Shown here in pieces: positions 21,911-37,600 of a DNA stretch of 64,000 bases. Made by a program: the position numbers and the translations under genes. The DNA is from Phycomyces nitens (lineage: Eukaryota > Mucoromycota > Mucoromycetes > Mucorales > Phycomycetaceae): the NCBI GenBank assembly GCA_022702545.1, contig JAHRBC010000007.1, forward strand, positions 992,001-1,056,000. The letters are read 5' to 3'. A model generated the notes under the pieces. It searched no databases. It saw only the letters and a list, made by a program, of their open reading frames with translations, and was not told the DNA's origin. Within the stretch, counting starts at the first letter, position 1, and every line of letters starts with the position of its first letter.

Positions 21911-23260
21911 CAGGGGATTAAAAAATATATTGTGGTTTAAATCTCTGAAAGAAGTGCAAATGAAAGGCAAATGAAAGACAAATCTTTACATTGCTCTTAT
22001 TCTTTATGAATATAAGCAATCAATATAGAACTCTGTAATAATAAAGTATATCATCTGTATTATATATAGTATAAATATAGTGTTTATTTAATATGGGATA
22101 GGTCTATCTTTATACTTTTATAAAGCTAGTAGTCTATTGTGCATAAAGAGGAAATATTTCTCACATACTCTCTCATCTATGTTTTTCTACTCTTCATTCA
22201 GAGCCTCTTTTAACTGCACCAGTGTTGTAGGTTAAACTGCCCTGGAGTGCATATTGTCATCCAATCTATTCCAGATGTTCTCAATTAGACTCAAGTCAGG
22301 ACTTTTTGATGGCCAGTCAAGAACATCTATTCGAAGATCATCTTTAAACTTTCTTGATATTGCAGCTTTATGTGGCATGTCATTATCTTCTTGGAATTGA
22401 TAGCCGCCAAGCTCATTGTGCTGTAGTGTGTCATAGAATGGCTTGAACTTGTCTTGCAAGACCTTGACATATTGTCTTGCATTCATATTACCATCCAGAA
22501 AGACAAGGGGACCAACACCTCCAGACCAGATGCACCCCCACACCATCACCAATCCTCCATCTCCCTGGATTTTTGGACAAAGGCAGTCAGGCAGGTACTT
22601 CTTATCAGGTCTCCTCTACACATAGTCTCTTCTATTTTTTAAAAAAAGAGTGAATCAAGACTCATCACTCCAGATCACCATCTTCCACTCTTCTTTCCAG
22701 CCCATCTTCTCTTGAGCCCATTTATGCCTTGCAGCCATGTTTGCCTGAGTCAGAAAAGGCTTTGCCAATGCAACACAGCAGTTGTAGCCAAGGCTGTGTA
22801 AAGTATTTCTTATTGTAGCCTTTGAAATGGGGACTTTGATGATGTTCTCCATGTCATTTGTAATTGAAGATAATGTTTGATGTCAATCTTTTCTAACAAT
22901 CATCTCCAAATGACATTCATCTCTGGGAGTGAGAATCTTAGGCTGACCTGTGTGAGATTTACCTTCTATAGATCCAGTCTTGTAGTACTTGTGTACTATA
23001 TGACATACTGTTTCTTTATTGACATTATATCATTTCTCGATTTCAACAAATGATAATCCTGCCATGTGTAAACTGACAAGAATTCTCTTATCAGTGTTTG
23101 AGAGCTTAGTATAGATGTAATGACAAGTCTCCTTTTCATTGCTTGATTGTGAGGTAGACATGTTTAGATTATTAAAGAAAAAGAACTAAAAATGAAAAAT
23201 GCAAGCATATCAAGGTATGCAGTCGGAAATTCAAACCATAAATTTTTTTTGATTACCCTG
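21911..23260 (-). mobile_element. Tc1/mariner transposon, copy 3 (1350 bp, old)
   Basis: The ends CAGGGGATTAAAAAATAT (left) and, inverted, CAGGGTAATCAAAAAAAA (right) are related but diverged inverted repeats. TA stands outside both (21909-21910 and 23261-23262). It splits LTR b copy 2, whose sequence resumes at GTTGGTAGAG. Confidence 0.88.
22118..23161 (-). pseudogene. Tc1 transposase, multiply nonsense-mutated
   Basis: One uninterrupted frame of about 347 codons can be followed from ATG 23161 with no frameshift. It shows HTH-like blocks, IWSDES-x-FTLF, GGLVMVWGCIWSGGVGP, the catalytic DWPSKSPDLSLIENIW and a normal C-terminus (FMHNRLLAL). Stops: TGA at 23032, 22885 and 22657 (the last exactly at the Arg of the canonical SDESRF), TAG at 22618 (Trp of VWRRP), TAA at 22234 and TAG at 22189. 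The absence of indels with many C-to-T type nonsense codons indicates point decay. Confidence 0.85.
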
Positions 23261-23476
23261 TAGTTGGTAGAGAGAACAGACATTACATGATATCATCATA
23301 TCATCACTAGCACTCATCTCAATGTCTATATAAATACACAATACAAATAGCAATAGTCTTCATCTTATTCACAAATTCTTTCTTACTTAATAAACAAAGT
23401 CTCACTATACTCTTGTCTGTGCTTTGTTTTCCCCTGATATTAACACCAATCCCCTACCACTCCAGATCAACAAACA

Positions 23477-24017
23477 ATGGATGCTGATTGCTTGGAAGTT
23501 ATCTGCAAGGCCAGGCACCAGGAAGGCTTAGAGGAGCATCTGCTCACATTCCACAAATTATCCAACCAAAACTCTATCCAAAAGGCTTATAACCATTGTT
23601 GGTGACAATGGGCAGAATGATATCAACATGAAACCCCATGTCAGGAACTGATCCAAGCAGACAAGGCAAGAGACAGAAACAGGAGGTTCAAGGATAAGTT
23701 ATTTAATAAAAGACGTTGTTCGCTTGATCTTTCTATGATCAAGCTCTACTGGTATTTATATGTTTTCTAGCTAGGGTGATGTGTCTAAATATAATGATTG
23801 GTGATTGTGGCAGGTGTGTGTACAAGAAAGGAAAGTCTAAAGATAGCTATGATGTATTGGTCTTCTAGCTAGTATTCATTTTGGAATTGTGGTGCGAAGG
23901 CTGTTAGGAACCAATCCTAACACCCCAGCTGGTGATCCAAAGGCATATAATTCACAACTAGTGGTCACTTATTTACTCACACTCTGTGATATTTGTAGTA
24001 GAAAAATGGGACGGTAG
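23477..24017 (+). pseudogene. Gag-like start of the LTR b element, split by LTR d
   Basis: A frame beginning MDADCLEVICKARHQEG starts 32 bp after LTR b copy 2. It meets TGA at 23603-23605 and 23618-23620, both between residues that read naturally as Arg sites (CW-x-QWAE-x-YQ). It then reaches the solo LTR d. With LTR d and one CCCCA removed, the frame continues ETP|AGDPKAYNSQLVVTYLLTLC to TAG at 24015. It resembles N-terminal Gag sequence by position only; no zinc knuckle is reached. Confidence 0.5.
23639..23922 (-). mobile_element. Solo LTR d (284 bp), duplication CCCCA
   Basis: On + it runs TGTCAGGAAC...CAATCCTAACA, flanked by CCCCA (23634-23638 and 23923-23927). Read leftward it has CATATAAATACC as TATA and TTATTAAATAAC further on, a normal U3-R-U5 order. 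A related end sequence lies inverted at 24415-24510. Confidence 0.88.
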
Positions 24018-24414
24018 ATACTTTGAGACTCTTTATTGTGGTTTAGAAAAAGTTAAAGTTATATCCAGTTATTGATTCAAGAAGTATGTTAACTTAGTAT
24101 TTATAATTATTGTTATAGTTCTTATCAGCTTGGATATTTATTATCATAATAGCTGTGTTATCAGTTAATAGGTATTTTGGGACTTTGTCCCACAATAGAT
24201 TGGGTATGGTATTTTCATATTTGGATAAGGATTTCTGGATGGTATAGTTTGTCTTGATTTTAGATAATCCAGCTATATGGGTTTATATATCACTTTTCTC
24301 TGATATACCATTATGCCAAATACAACACTTATATACAGTCTCAAAGTATCTACTTACTGCCTATTTTCTATTTTATTGTTTTTCCCCTGTGAATTACCAC
24401 AGAGCTTGATTGTA

Positions 24415-24510
24415 GAAAGATCAAGAAAATTATGTCTTTTATTAAATAACTTATCCTTGAACCTGCTGTTCCTGTCTCTTGCCTTGTCTGCTTGGATCAG
24501 TTCCTGACAT
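24415..24510 (+). repeat. Partial LTR d-like end, inverted relative to the solo LTR d
   Basis: About 95 bp ending ...TGGATCAGTTCCTGACA match the reverse complement of 23639-23735 with scattered differences; the U3 side is not alignable. Immediately after the CA comes TGGATCTCAGCTCGG, which could be a primer binding site, so this may be the 5' LTR end of an element running rightward. Confidence 0.6.
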
Positions 24511-24834
24511 GGATCTCAGCTCGGCTTCATGCTGTTGTCTCCAACGGTGTGCTTCTCCAAGCATTTCTTCTTCCCTTTCTTGCTTCCATTATATTGAATG
24601 TTGCTCATATATGCTATCCCTACGATATAACTCTTCTACTAGTTCTGCTTCTCTTTCTCTGAGACGGGCTTCTCTCATGTAGAATTCGATTTCAAGATGT
24701 CTCTGGTGAGCTAGAAGCTGCTCTGGTGTCCCATACACCTCATTTCCCCTCTGAGAGGTCGAAGACAAACCACCTATAGGGTCATACCACGGATTTGTAT
24801 CCAGGAGACTATCAAACTGTTCATATGGATTCAT
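24451..24834 (-). pseudogene. Gag-like coiled-coil ORF running into an LTR
   Basis: The frame starts MNPYEQFDSLLDTNPWYDP, contains a strongly charged helical stretch (MREARLREREAELVEELY), meets TAA at 24591-24589, and continues as WKQEREEEMLGEAHRWRQQ to a stop at 24451, its last 19 codons lying inside the LTR-like end. The composition suggests genuine coding of a retroelement structural protein. It is antisense to the orientation the LTR and primer site imply, which remains unexplained. Confidence 0.45.
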
Positions 24835-26041
24835 TTTGGGCTATACTGGAATTGAACATTGCTTCTCCACCAATGTGATAGTTGTCTTTAGTGGAATAAC
24901 ATCTAATCCTTTATTGATAATTGAACAAGATGTGGATATAACTTATCGCGTGTAACTGATAGATTAATAAGAAAGTGTAATAACTTATGTGTAGTTTCGG
25001 ATGTCTTAGGTTCTGACTATCATACTACCCTTTCACACTTCTTTAATTTATTCTAAAATAGATATTCTTGTTTCACACTTCTCTTCAGATCTAGATTTGA
25101 CATAGGCACCCATTTGTACATATCCTCTATTTCTCCCCAAAACCTCAAAAACAATCGTGCTCCTTTCTTAACACACAATAAATATCAGGACTCGTTCCTC
25201 TCTACAAAAAAAATTATTCCCAAAGTTCTCAAACCCTCCTCTCTATTTTTTAAAATTATCAGTAGTCACCCATTCACAATGGTTTAAAGACTTATCAATA
25301 GCATGATTAGTACAAATGTTATGGAATGTAAGCTTTATTTATGAAATAATAAAAACCAACTGCTAAAAGGTTAGATAAAAGTAATATGAAGAATAGATAT
25401 AAAGCATACCAAAAGTAAAATCATTAGTTTTGAGAGTGATATCAATAAAAGTTTAGAAAATTGAAAGGGAAAGAGAAAATGATAAAACCATAGAATGGTC
25501 TTATTGAAAAGAGATTGTTACATTTGAATTTAACTAGTAAAACCAAGACAGTGGATTGATACATTAAGCTAAAATGAATACATTCATTTCACAAATTTAT
25601 TTATTTTTGCAGTGATATTACCATGTGTTTTATAGAAATAATTCAATAATAAAACTTGGATTTTTAAAGTAAAACAAGGCATCTCAATATAGTGGTTTAT
25701 AACATTTATTCCCAGACTTTATAAGATACAATTTTACTCGAAAAACAATAAATATGCTGCTTCAATATAAAATACCTTAGTGAACTATATTTAAATTCGT
25801 TAACAGGGGGTTAATTCTGGTATAAACAGTATGAATTATCTATATATGCTTTTATAATATCACTTTGGAATCTGCCTTGGTCAATAAAACCCAAGAGCAA
25901 AAAAAAAAGTACATTGATCTCAGCTGTCTAATCAAAAGAACAGCATGACAAGACTTTTTTTCAACAGTCACATTAAATATTATATGAATGTCAAAAAAAA
26001 AAGTGCATAAACTAGTATATCTTGTCAAGAACTATTCAGTC
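24835..26041. other. AT-rich spacer between transposon block and first host gene
   Basis: No frame above background, no terminal repeats and no RNA gene recognised. It marks the change from dense transposons to host genes and must contain the promoter of the TTLL12-like gene. Confidence 0.6.
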
Positions 26042-29000
26042 ATGTCTGCTTACGAAGGATTTGTTGCTGTTCACAAGTACCAGCTTGCTTCTATCCCTGA
26101 GGAGCTGTGGCAAGTACGTGGAATTAAAAAAAGAACAGCATCATTGCATTACGTTTAACCTTTTGGGGTCCCAATTGCTCATTGACCTTTGAATTCGCGC
26201 CATTTATATGCATTTGTTCTATAGCCTCTCTTTATGAAACTCGGAGAAGATTATCTTGACGCAGGTAGATATTTAGAATATTAATGACCAAAAAAAAATC
26301 TACGAAAATCGTCAAACAAGTGACTATGCGTGCTTAAGATATTAAACAAATCATGCATTGATTTGACTAGGAAACTTTGTCGAGCTTCACCAAGGGGATA
26401 TTGTACCCGGCTACTCTGTACACTTGAAAAAGGACGTGACACTAAAGAAACACAGGTAAAAAAAGCTAGAATTATGAAAAACAAAGACGCGATACTTCAA
26501 TTGGCTGTCAACGGCAGGACAAGCACATCATGGAGCAGAAATCATATTTAAATGATTTATTGGTTCAATAGTGATATCTTTTTGATTGATCATGCTTGGA
26601 CAACTACGCCAAAAGAGGCTAAACAACAATTGAGGGATAACGAAGGTCTTTTGGATCGCATGGAAAGCATCATGAACATTGAAAAGGAAGAATTGGCCGA
26701 AGAAGAAGAAGAAGAAGAAATTGAGCATGATGATGAGGTTGTGAAAATGGTGGCTGAGCAAGCTGATGTCTCTTACGGAGAAGCCAAGAAGGCATTGGAA
26801 GAAGAGAACCATGAGGTTCTCAATGCAATCATGGTATTGTATTTTGACTGCATGATATCAAGTAATGGATTTAAAATAACAAGATGTATTATTATGGGTG
26901 GGTATGCGTTTTTTTTTTAGAAATTAACTATGGATGAAGAACACAAGAAGGAAGCCGATCGTCTACAGGAGCAAGTAATCAACCAGATCTTGGGTAAGTA
27001 TAAGATGCGAATTAAGTGACATTAAAGTCTAATATAGAAAATTATACATTGATGTTATATGTATACAGCAAGTGGAAGACCACAAGAAAAGGAAGAGGAA
27101 GAGCGCAAAGAAAAGGAAGAAGCCCACAAAAAGAGATTGGCAGAACTTTTGGAACGACGTGTCGATAGAGTGTATTGTCAAATGTGGTCCTACCTCCAGA
27201 CATACTCCTTCTCTGTCTTGCAGCAAGATGGCCAACCAAAGGCTCAGACTGCCTGGTGTAAGTGATACTTGGCTGGATATTATGTTTTTTTTCTCTAAAA
27301 CCACCTAATCTTATTTCTTTTATATTAAGACGCCTGTGATGAGGTATATATTGGAACACATATCTATTTAAATTGCATACTCATGTGTATATGATTACTT
27401 TATACGAATTTTCCTGTAATTACTATAGGTTGGATCTGCTCTTTGCCATTCATCGGATCCTTCTGTTGTCTGCATCCCTTTTATTTTCTCACGCGGGGCA
27501 AGTGGAATGATTCCCTACAGTGTCATGTTTCCTATCAAGGACCTTAAATCCGGAGAAGCACTGACTTGCGATTTATTGCCCAAGAATCTTGAGCGTCCTA
27601 TTGATCGCAAGGCATATCTTTTGGCCTTCCAGCAGCGATTGTTGGCTGATGAGGATGTCCAAAAGATTACAAAAGAGTTGATTGATGAATACAAGCTTTA
27701 CCAATCCAAGTTAGAAGCAACCCAGCCTCCCAAGACTTCCAAAATCACAAGTGCCGAAGAATCTGTAAAGGCCTTGCTTTCTCAGCCAACTGAAAAATCA
27801 GAAGGGTCTGTAAAGGTAGCCTCGACTACACCTTTTGTCTGCGACAATCTCAAGTTGGCAAACTCCAAAATGATTACCGATGAAGATAAGGCAGATATTA
27901 TCTGGAGAAGTCAGGACTTTATGGAGTGGGATACATTGAAGAATCACCAGACAATCAATCAGTTTCCCAATGAGTTTTGTTTGACATTCAAGCAGAACCT
28001 GGCTGCTCTTATCCAGTAAGTTAATAAGGAGAAGCGGTCTTTATTGAATGGGTTGATGATAATACGAATGGTTGGTCAGGAAGACCTATGGTTCTCCCGA
28101 ATGGGTTCCCCGCACCTATAACTTGGTGACTCAACTTGGTGAGATTGTTGGAAACTATCTTGAGGTGACTAATAAGTCTAGGCAACCTTTTCATATTTCG
28201 ATCGGTACTAAGCTGTCTTTATATATAGAACGAGGAGAAAAAGTCTGATAACCTATGGATTCTCAAGCCTTGGTATGTAAACCTCTATTAATCTTTCCAG
28301 CTCATTATCTTACTTATATTTGCATTTTATAGGAACCTTGCTCGTGGTATTGATATCAGCATCAGTCGCTCTCTCCCAGAGTTAATTCGCACTCATGATT
28401 CGGCTGTGCCAATGATTGCTCAAAAGTACTTGACAAAGCCATGCCTTTATAACGGCAAGAAGTTTGACTTGAGATATATTGTACTTTTGCGCAAAATTGA
28501 ACCTACCATGATTGCTTGTGTGTATAACATGTTCTGGATCCGTTTGGCTAACAAAAAGTTCAACTTGGGTAAAGTAGAGGATGTTATTATAAAAATAGAA
28601 GGGTGATACCAAGTTATTTATCCTTTATTGCATTTTAGATGACTTGGATGATTATGAACGCCAGTTCACTGTCATGAACTACTCACAGTATGAGATGACT
28701 CAACTTGATTACAAGAGTTTCATTTACCACATGGAGAAAGAAAACAACATTAAATGGGCTGATGTTCAGAAAGATATCAACCAAGCTATGAAAGGTAAAT
28801 AGATAATATACAGTTCTAGGAATTCTTTAGCACAAAAGGCAGAATTGGAGATACTAAAGACATTCAATTTCAAAGATGTTCTGGCTGCTGCTGCTATACA
28901 GCCTCAGCCTTTGGGATTGGCTCCCGAGAAGAGTCCTGGATTTGACGCATTCAGCATGTATGGCTTTGACGTGATGCTCACCGACGACTTTAAGCCAAAG

Positions 29001-29222
29001 ATTATCGAGGTTAACTTTTCTCCTGACTGTACACGCGCTTGCAAGGTAAATTCTAGAGATCATTAACAGCAAATGTCCCACAGCATATAGTTTTGGCATA
29101 TATGCTTAATACTTTTAAACCTTCATTAGTATGATCCCGACTTTGTCAACAACATCATCTCTGTGGTAGACAGCCGTGCTGGCGATGCTGAAAAGGGCTT
29201 AAAGGCATTTACTGTACTATAA
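26042..29222 (+). CDS. TTLL12: Tubulin-tyrosine-ligase-like protein 12 (TTLL12) homologue
   Basis: A 14-exon model joins in frame to 716 residues (human TTLL12 is of similar size): 26042-26113, 26225-26264, 26371-26455, 26572-26833, 26921-26993, 27069-27257, 27330-27343, 27429-28015, 28080-28164, 28229-28272, 28333-28568, 28639-28794, 28831-29045, 29130-29222. The N-terminal SET-like region contains SDIFLIDHAWTTTPKEAK and an acidic linker. The C-terminal TTL ATP-grasp-like domain has WILKPWNLARGIDI, FDLRYIVLLRKI and the metal-binding IIEVNFSPDCTRACK. TTLL12 family members act as pseudo-enzymes linked to tubulin and histone modification. Exon 7 is only 14 nt. The model rests on GT-AG signals and continuity, without transcript data. 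Confidence 0.9.
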
Positions 29223-29401
29223 AGATTGTACTAGAGTATAACAAGAGATCCTAGCTGTAAATAATCTTAGAATATTACATGAAGCTGTTTCCCTATTTTA
29301 AGATAAATACATTTTAATGGCGTTTATTTTGTGTGAATGTAAAAGTAGAGTGAGCATATGTGCATGGAAAGAATAAAGGATTAATAAGATAGTTTTGCTG
29401 A

Positions 29402-32886
<3,485 letters not shown>

Positions 32887-33616
32887 TGAAAAGAAATAAA
32901 AACAAGTGCTTAACAAATTGCTATAGGCGGAGTCTTTCTTTCTGAAGGGTCAGGAGAAAGTAATCCTGGCAGTGAGCCGTCACAAGTGACCGGCCACGAT
33001 ACATATACATATATAAAATAATAATAATACTAATACTAATAATAATCAAAAATGATATTTTACCACATTTTTATAGTGCCAACAATTTTATTGTGTGTAA
33101 TGTGATGTGAGAAATGCGCTTTGACTTGATGAAATGCCCACTACTGCGGGTATTTGGGTATTTGTAGCCGTTTTGGCTTTTGTGTGCCTTTATCATTTTA
33201 GGAAGTGTTACAATAAAAATACAAAATAAAAAAAGATGACTTGTGAGATACGGAGAAGCGGATTATCTATTCCCGGAGACTTACGGGGTCTCAATTTACC
33301 GAACAATGTATGATTCTTTTTTCCTGGATCAAAATCCTCGATATACAAGCAATATTCCTACACTCAATTTTAAGTTGAATGTTCGATTCTAGGGATAATA
33401 GGCTTAATATGTTCTACCTTCTTTTTTTCATAGTTCATTGTAAATCAGTCAAAAATATATACATTAGCTGACACAAGGGAAAATGAGAACAGAATACTGG
33501 GAGCGCAGTTGGAACATTTTATTATTTTTTTGTCACAAAAGACTCCATTTTGATTTTACTTGTTCTTTCCTTCCCTTTACTTTGAAAGCTGATCCCAATC
33601 AACCGCACTAAAACGC
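32887..33616. promoter_or_regulatory. Shared upstream region of U2SURP (-) and cyclin-like gene (+)
   Basis: A 730-bp divergent interval without coding potential. A TAATAATACTAATACTAATAATAA-type simple stretch lies at about 33019-33047. No specific factor site can be asserted. Confidence 0.4.
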
Positions 33617-34632
33617 ATGTCTTTAAAACCTTGTTCTCTGTCAGACCGTCTAAATCTCGATCTAGTAGAGGCAGCATATAGTCCCCAAACACCCTACAAT
33701 GCGGTTCTTTTGCTTCACATCATACAGCTGAGAAAAAGGGAGCGTCTTGATCTGATATCTATTGGTATGTAATGTATGATTTATAATCATATAAAAAAAA
33801 AGTCCATTTAATAATTAACCTTTTTTTATTTTCAGAATACATCTCGAGAGCCTTGATCAGTGACTGGCATGAACTATCCAAAGATATTTCTTATATTCGA
33901 GAAGTCATTCTATTCATCAGGGAATTAACTGATGCGACGTTTAATCCTGAACATACACTGGACGAGGCACTTTATATCACAGTTCGATCTCCTTTTTCAA
34001 AAGGCTTAAAAATCGTGTGCCCGGCTACAACGACTGCTTATGCTGTGTACTTTATTGCCAATCTAAAAAAAGTAACAAAATACACCCAATGCTCACTCCT
34101 ACATATCTAATTCAATGTCTATGCTTTGTAGAGGTGCCAAAGAGGCAAAAAATATATCACTTGCATCAAACGACTCTTCTTGATTGCCTATATCATGGCC
34201 GCAAAATACATTCAATCCAATCTCCTCAGCGTTGTGTCTGTACCAGCCCTGATGAACAACATTAATGCCCACATCGCCAAAAGCCCTTTTGTTCAAAGCA
34301 AAGAAGAGTATTGGAAGAGGCTGAATCAATTTGAGCCAATATTATCTGTTCGAGTTCCTTCAACCGTATTACACCAGATTGCATGTCCCATATTTACCGA
34401 CACAGTCCAAAGTTGGATTCAGGAATCGCCACCTCGTGTAGCAGAGTACATAAAAAATAACGCCATGCTTTCTGTCAATGGCATTCACCCAGAAACCCTT
34501 TGTTACATGTCCCTCGAATTCTTGCATTTGTTGGATTATCGTCTTCATATCGGACATAGTCCCTTGCAGCTCTGGCCTTGGATGGTGTCTTTTACTTCTC
34601 CGTATGTTCATTCGGGAATCGCCATAAACTGA
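33617..34632 (+). CDS. Cyclin-like protein (294 aa), family tentative
   Basis: Three exons, 33617-33764, 33836-34071 and 34132-34632, join in frame to 294 residues. The first starts MSLKPCSLSDRLNLDLVEAA. Across the exon 2/3 junction the protein reads AVYFIANLKK|RCQRGKKYITCIKRLFLIAYIMAAKYIQSN, where the 'RLFLIAYIMAAKY' helix is the kind of sequence found in helix 3 of a cyclin box. Later MSLEFLHLLDYRLHI resembles the 'E..FL..LDYRL' helix of Pho80/Pcl-type cyclins. The region between is longer than usual. If correct it would pair with a cyclin-dependent kinase. The exon model is firm; the family call is an inference from two helices. Confidence 0.6.
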
Positions 34633-37600
34633 ACCCTAAACAATATCTCTAATTACTACGCCAATGGTATTGTTACTTCCCTTTCTTATATACCATATTC
34701 TTGTATGAATTATATACATATTTATATATAGTTATTAGCTCTTCTAGTTTCATTCAAACCTCTTTGTAAAAAAAAACAATAATTTCCAAGTTTTGCAATT
34801 GTTATATCCTATCATTTTCATTAATAAAAAAATCTATTTATTTAAGCATCAAGTTTAATATATCTCGCGTGAGGGTATAAAGATTGGATTGTAAACAAAC
34901 TAAAGGAATGCTAGCAAGTCTTTATGATTATATAAACATGCGATATGTTGATTACAGCAATCTTGGTCCTGGTTCCAAGATCAGGGTCACCATTTAAACT
35001 CATTAAATGAAGATCTATAGAATATCTTGTAATAAAAAGATTATAATTTAGGTTGGTTAAACCATATTGTTCTTTTTTATTATTATTATTATTGAAATAG
35101 GAATGGTATAGAAAAATGCAGATCTCTATATTACAATTTCTGTCTGCGATCTTGTCCGAGCCAGAGATACATGCATATATGTAGGCGTCTATATATACAG
35201 CCATACAATATTTTGTCCGGTGCCGAAATACCTTTTTTTTAATTGAAATTGTAGGGAACCAATTACAGATATTCATTTACAGATTTCAATTTGTGTTTGG
35301 TTTTCGCGTTTGTACACTAATAAGAATATCATAATCATGCTTTCATGGTAACCAAAAATACCAAAAAAAAAGTTCCAATGAGATCAATAAATCAACGGAA
35401 AATTATAGCAAAAAAAAGGTGAGTATACTGGTAGGTTGAGGATCTTTATGAGTCTTTGGGGGTGTAATTGGGAGCACAAATGACAGTATTTGTATATCAC
35501 TTTGATAAGACAAAGCTTAAAACTGATTGTAGAGGACATACCTTATTTCTCCATCACTTTTTGTATCCTGATATTAGGCGAGAGGAGCAGACAAGCTGGC
35601 TGTGAAAACATGATTATTAATGTTGAACATATGCTTACTTCCCAAGTGGTTGGTGGTTGACTGATATGGAAGCAAATCTTGATCCAAAAAAAAAGGGCTG
35701 ATGATTTTCCCAGTTTTCTGTTCTTGCATAAAGGAGTAGAGAGAGAGAGGGGAATAAAAAAGAACTTTTGGCCGAATAATCTAAAATAAAACCAGACAAT
35801 GAAATTGTTTGGTATGGAGACTTGGAATGATCTTATTTAGTAAGAACATCTGGATACTAATATTTAAGTTTGATAAATCTCTTTCCAATGGAATATCACT
35901 GTATTCTTTCATGACAATTAAAAGAACAGAACCCTCGGTTTTTGCTCATTCTACCATGATACCAGGTGATAAATACAACTAATATTCTTTGTAATGTCTC
36001 TAGAGTTTTATTGCACCAATACATTTACAACAGTGACAGCCAGTTGGTCATGCTTTTTACTTTTTTGTTTTTAAGAGATTCAATTCACCCAGACAATGAG
36101 AGAAAGGAGTGTGTTTAGGTTGCTTTGAAAAATTCCAGCTGATAAGGACGCCATCTCTAGATATACTGTGAGCCTACATATCGCAAAACCAATAATCTAA
36201 TAAACAACTTGATCAAATGGCTTAATATAGTAACATTGCCAGATATAGTATCTTTTATGTATTGTTTATTCAAGCTGAATATCACTCAAGACTTGAATGA
36301 AAAAAAAAGCATAAGAATATTATCAAATCAAACTTGCTATAATGACAAGCAATATATATTATTAATTCCGGTTAAATATTTAATATACCCGAATCATTTT
36401 TGGTATTTACGCTTTCTATTTTAAGGAAATGAACAATTAATGGGTAAACCTGTATCTGTAAGGAAAATTTTAGATTCCAACTTGGATCAGTTTCTTTATT
36501 ATGATTCTCACCGTACAAGACTCTAACCTGTGAGAGTTGTAGTCTGGTGTATTTCAATAGAATATTCCCCCGTCCAATAAAATATAGTTTTAAATTCACA
36601 TTGTAACAATTTCCAACTAAAGAATACGTGTTTTTATCAAGTAGCAATCCAATGAACTGGTTATTTCTTGTTTAAGCTTGATCTCAATTAGCTTGTAGAC
36701 TCTTGATTCTTTTAATTTGGGGATAAAACGATTTCAAGTGATTGATGGGTTTAAATAACATTATCGTCTTTACATACACATCCAAGGTTAATCTGGCCCC
36801 AGCCACATTAAACTTTGAGGATATTGATTCTCTTTCCTTTTCTTTTGATTCCACATTTTTAGATCCTTGGATCAAATAATCAAGATCTAGCTGATACTTT
36901 TATGTATATTTTGTTGATATTTTAGAATAACAGCGAGGCCTCGATTTCAAGGCCTAAAGAAAGATTGTTTTCTTTTGTCGCACCAGTTTTTCTTCTTCTT
37001 CTAAAAGATTTTGGTTTGTACACCTAACAATTACAAATGAGTATATCAATCTCGAATCAAGAACACAAAAAAAAGACATCTTTCAAGTATATATAAATCA
37101 ACTTGTAAAAACCATTATATCTGATAAGATTTTTAGCTTGTTAACTGTATTAAAAAAAAGGTAAAAGTTTGAATAATAATAAAAGGAGTATCAGATGAAA
37201 CATCTGTACTTATGAGAGTTAAATATTAACATTTAGGTATATTCCACATCCTGATCTTAAGCGATTCCATATGGACTTTTACTGTAGTAGGAAAAATCCT
37301 TTCTGGTCAGTAGATGCTAGGACAAGAAATGTGTTTAATCTTATTGACTAGGCTTTTGTCAATTTGAGGATAGTCCAAATATGCTGACAGATCTAGACAT
37401 GAAATAGTTGCACCTGGGAATGAGTATAGCTACCAATGGTTTGGGGTGCTTGCATAGTAACTGTGTAATGTTACAAAAAAATATTGTTGGATTTTTAGAT
37501 ATTTTTAGATACCATTTATATAAACTATTGCCACAAAATGACTAAACTACAAATACTTGCAAGTTTTGTGATCTCAGGTCATATGTTTGGATCCGGTTGG

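Larger units (their letters stand above)
14129..23445 (+). mobile_element. LTR b, copy 2, split by two Tc1 insertions
   Basis: Three pieces, 14129-14228, 21813-21910 and 23263-23445, line up with LTR b copy 1 and add up to 381 bp against 380. Each break is at a TA, where a Tc1 element entered. The LTR begins TGTTGTATCC and ends GATATTAACA. A gag-like frame starts 32 bp beyond its end (23477), so it looks like the 5' LTR of a partly preserved element in + orientation, inserted into the RT gene of the older Ty3 fragment. Confidence 0.85.
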
